DNA of 64,000 nucleotides from Flavobacterium circumlabens (GTDB taxonomy: Bacteria > Bacteroidota > Bacteroidia > Flavobacteriales > Flavobacteriaceae): contig NZ_SLWA01000003.1 of NCBI RefSeq assembly GCF_004345565.1, forward strand, positions 372,001-436,000, read 5' to 3'. Below the pieces are notes generated by a model. That model was not told the origin of the DNA, did no database searches, and was given only the letters and a program-made list of their open reading frames with translations. Below, piece after piece: positions 63,806 through 64,000 of the stretch (position 1 is its first letter; every line of letters starts with the position of its first letter). Position numbers and translations under genes: made by a program.

Positions 63806-64000
63806 ATGTATAATGAAAAATTGGCAAGATTCTTTAAAGCGAAGGGTCTTAAGCAAAAAGAGGTAGGATTGATTATGGGTTTTAGTGAAGCTATGGTTGG
63901 AAGATATCTAAACAGAACTGCTAAGATGAGCCCTGAATTTTTAATGAGTTTAAGCAGGAATTTTCCGGAAGTGGATCTGAACGATCTTTTTGCTTCTGAA
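63806..64000 (+). CDS. XRE-type HTH protein, N-terminal part (runs off the window)
   Basis: Starts at the ATG after AAGGAAAAAAG and stays open to the window end (65 codons). MYNEKLARFFKAKGLKQKEV followed by GLIMGFSEAMVGRYLNRTAK is a clear XRE helix-turn-helix, with FLMSLSRNFPEVDLNDLF after it. This plan is common in short regulators or toxin-antitoxin partners; the C-terminus is needed to say more. Confidence 0.75.
   Translation, partial: MYNEKLARFFKAKGLKQKEVGLIMGFSEAMVGRYLNRTAKMSPEFLMSLSRNFPEVDLNDLFASE

Overview
The window looks like a chromosome segment of a Flavobacterium-type Bacteroidota. The evidence is AT-rich intergenic DNA, promoters with the TAnnTTTG -7 element, SusC/SusD/SusE genes, a one-piece hybrid two-component regulator, lipoprotein signals followed by acidic residues, a type IX secretion (T9SS) C-terminal domain, and dispersed flavobacterial intergenic repeats. 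The species cannot be named from the sequence alone.

Layout. (1) 1-20116 is a stress and redox region. It opens with the end of a histidine kinase and a response regulator fused to a CRP-type DNA-binding module. Four minus-strand operons follow: dps-like/YceI/porin/L,D-transpeptidase; a tiny ORF plus mlaE-mlaF-mlaD; lipoprotein/aldehyde dehydrogenase/BON; and PIG-L/GT4/GH100-like. Then come a Crp/Fnr gene divergent from an E. coli-type icd, a DUF983 gene and a copper P-type ATPase. A decayed osmC gene lies on the opposite strand. All four minus-strand operons carry the same promoter architecture (TCAC, 17 bases, GTCATTT, 19-20 bases, a CATCTTTG-like -7 box), so they look like one regulon. (2) 20385-31435 holds a giant T9SS-exported beta-helix protein with a small membrane protein, a lysophospholipid-type acyltransferase and a GH2 enzyme. 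(3) 31599-34480 is accessory DNA: an HTH/coiled-coil gene behind a 39-bp tandem array, a MITE-like repeat in two copies, an AT-rich two-TM protein and an XRE-type regulator. (4) 34718-50224 is a complete beta-1,4-galactan utilisation locus: hybrid two-component regulator, SusC, SusD, SusE, two GH53 endo-galactanases and a GH2 beta-galactosidase. (5) 50225-56492 is again accessory: a decayed tRNA, a truncated lipoprotein, a VirK/DUF535 protein, a lipoprotein, a probable M91-type metallopeptidase effector with an N-terminal motif resembling DUF4157/eCIS-associated proteins, and a second HTH/coiled-coil gene behind its own 41-bp array. (6) 56755-63084 is a Crp-type regulator with an adjacent palindrome and a run of electrophile/quinone-handling genes (quinone reductase, 2TM, ABM monooxygenase, DJ-1/PfpI, old yellow enzyme, NAD(P)-binding), followed by outer-membrane phospholipase A. 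The window ends in small regulatory genes.

The most interesting items are the four-copy promoter signature, the two paralogous HTH genes each preceded by a distinct tandem array of about 40 bp ending at the start codon, and the M91-like effector candidate. All function calls come from reading motifs; no database search was run.
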